From NCBI GenBank assembly GCA_002382755.1, contig DFZT01000008.1:1-27603 (forward strand): a stretch of DNA of 27,603 nucleotides, given 5' to 3'. Source of the stretch: Firmicutes bacterium UBA4049. Its GTDB lineage: Bacteria > Bacillota > Desulfotomaculia > Desulfotomaculales > Nap2-2B. This document shows, piece after piece, positions 27,327-27,603 of this stretch; the first letter of the stretch is position 1, and every line of letters begins with the position of its first letter. A model generated the notes under the pieces. The model did not search any database, was not told the origin of the DNA, and was given only the letters and a program-made list of their open reading frames with translations. A program made the translations under genes and the position numbers.

Positions 27327-27603
27327 ATGCCCAGGAAGCCAAGAGAGAAGAGTAAAACAGGAATCTACCATGTTATAGTACGGGGAATCGGTCAGCAGGA
27401 TATTTTTCATGAAGAAGACGATTTTACAAGATACCTGGAAACCACAAAAAAGGTATCGATGGAAAGCGGGGTAAGCGTACTTGGGTATTGCTTAATGACC
27501 AACCATGTTCATTTATTGTTAAGAGAAGACTACGGTGATATATCAGTGTTTATGAAAAGCTTGGGTGTAAGTTACGCTTACTGGTACAACTGGAAATACG
27601 AAA
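27327..27603 (+). CDS. Y1 transposase (IS200-like/REP-associated), 3' end cut by window
   Basis: The 92 visible residues begin MPRKPREKSKTGIYHVIVRG and contain the HUH metal-binding motif in YCLMTNHVHLLL (His-x-His), followed by SYAYWYNWKY, where the catalytic tyrosine is expected. These single-stranded-DNA transposases act on hairpin ends; the AACACA/TGTGTT repeat next to it is the likely substrate. The C-terminal HTH expected from the remnant at 26163-26372 lies outside the window. Confidence 0.9.
   Translation, partial: MPRKPREKSKTGIYHVIVRGIGQQDIFHEEDDFTRYLETTKKVSMESGVSVLGYCLMTNHVHLLLREDYGDISVFMKSLGVSYAYWYNWKYE

Noticed and set aside
24000..27603. A new defence or mobile system in the accessory end
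   Set aside because: Every recognisable part belongs to known toxin-antitoxin or Y1 transposase families, and no unexplained intact gene of useful length remains.

Overview
The window is a chromosomal replication-origin region from a Gram-positive, Clostridia-type bacterium. Gene content and order (rpmH-rnpA-yidD-yidC-jag-mnmE-mnmG-rsmG running left, dnaA-dnaN-remB-gyrB-gyrA running right), a T-box riboswitch, strong GGAGG-type ribosome sites and heavy use of TTG starts all fit Firmicutes. The anaerobic Peptococcaceae/Desulfotomaculum-Pelotomaculum group is my best guess, but no marker here proves the genus.

Regions. (1) 1-6236, minus strand: the rpmH operon (ribosomal protein L34, RNase P protein, membrane insertion, KhpB/Jag, tRNA wobble-uridine modification, 16S rRNA methylation), with rsmG cut by the window start. 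(2) 6237-6587: divergent promoters for rpmH and dnaA. (3) 6588-13864: dnaA, dnaN, remB, gyrB, gyrA. The dnaA-dnaN gap holds a DnaA box, a row of DnaA-trio-like triplets and an AT-rich palindrome, so it is the best oriC candidate. recF is missing from its usual place between dnaN and remB. (4) 13903-19908: pdxST (pyridoxal phosphate), then a T-box-controlled class V aminotransferase-serA operon, then serS. (5) 19905-21973, minus strand: parAB with a parS site inside the parB stop region, and two tRNA-Ser genes with a clear promoter and terminator. Serine synthesis, seryl-tRNA synthetase, two tRNA-Ser genes and a tRNA-sensing riboswitch lie within about 7 kb. (6) 22105-23926: flavin reductase-like protein, membrane diguanylate cyclase, and an XRE regulator lacking a normal start codon.

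(7) 24000-27603 is a plastic accessory end. It has a complete RHH-PIN toxin-antitoxin pair, a decayed BrnA-like fragment, an AbrB-type antitoxin whose PIN toxin is cut to 21 codons, a Phd-PIN pair in inverted orientation running into that stump, a frameshifted stalk-domain fragment joined to the tail of a Y1 (IS200-like/REP-associated) transposase, another RHH-PIN pair, and the 5' end of a Y1 transposase preceded by a reiterated GGGACGG-containing repeat. Inverted copies of that repeat flank the last toxin-antitoxin pair.

I did not find a clearly new multi-gene system. The strongest items are overlapping or dual-use sequences (parS and the serS terminator inside parB), the oriC unwinding element, the T-box with conflicting specificity signals, the toxin-antitoxin breakpoints, and many short exact tandem duplications in non-coding DNA.
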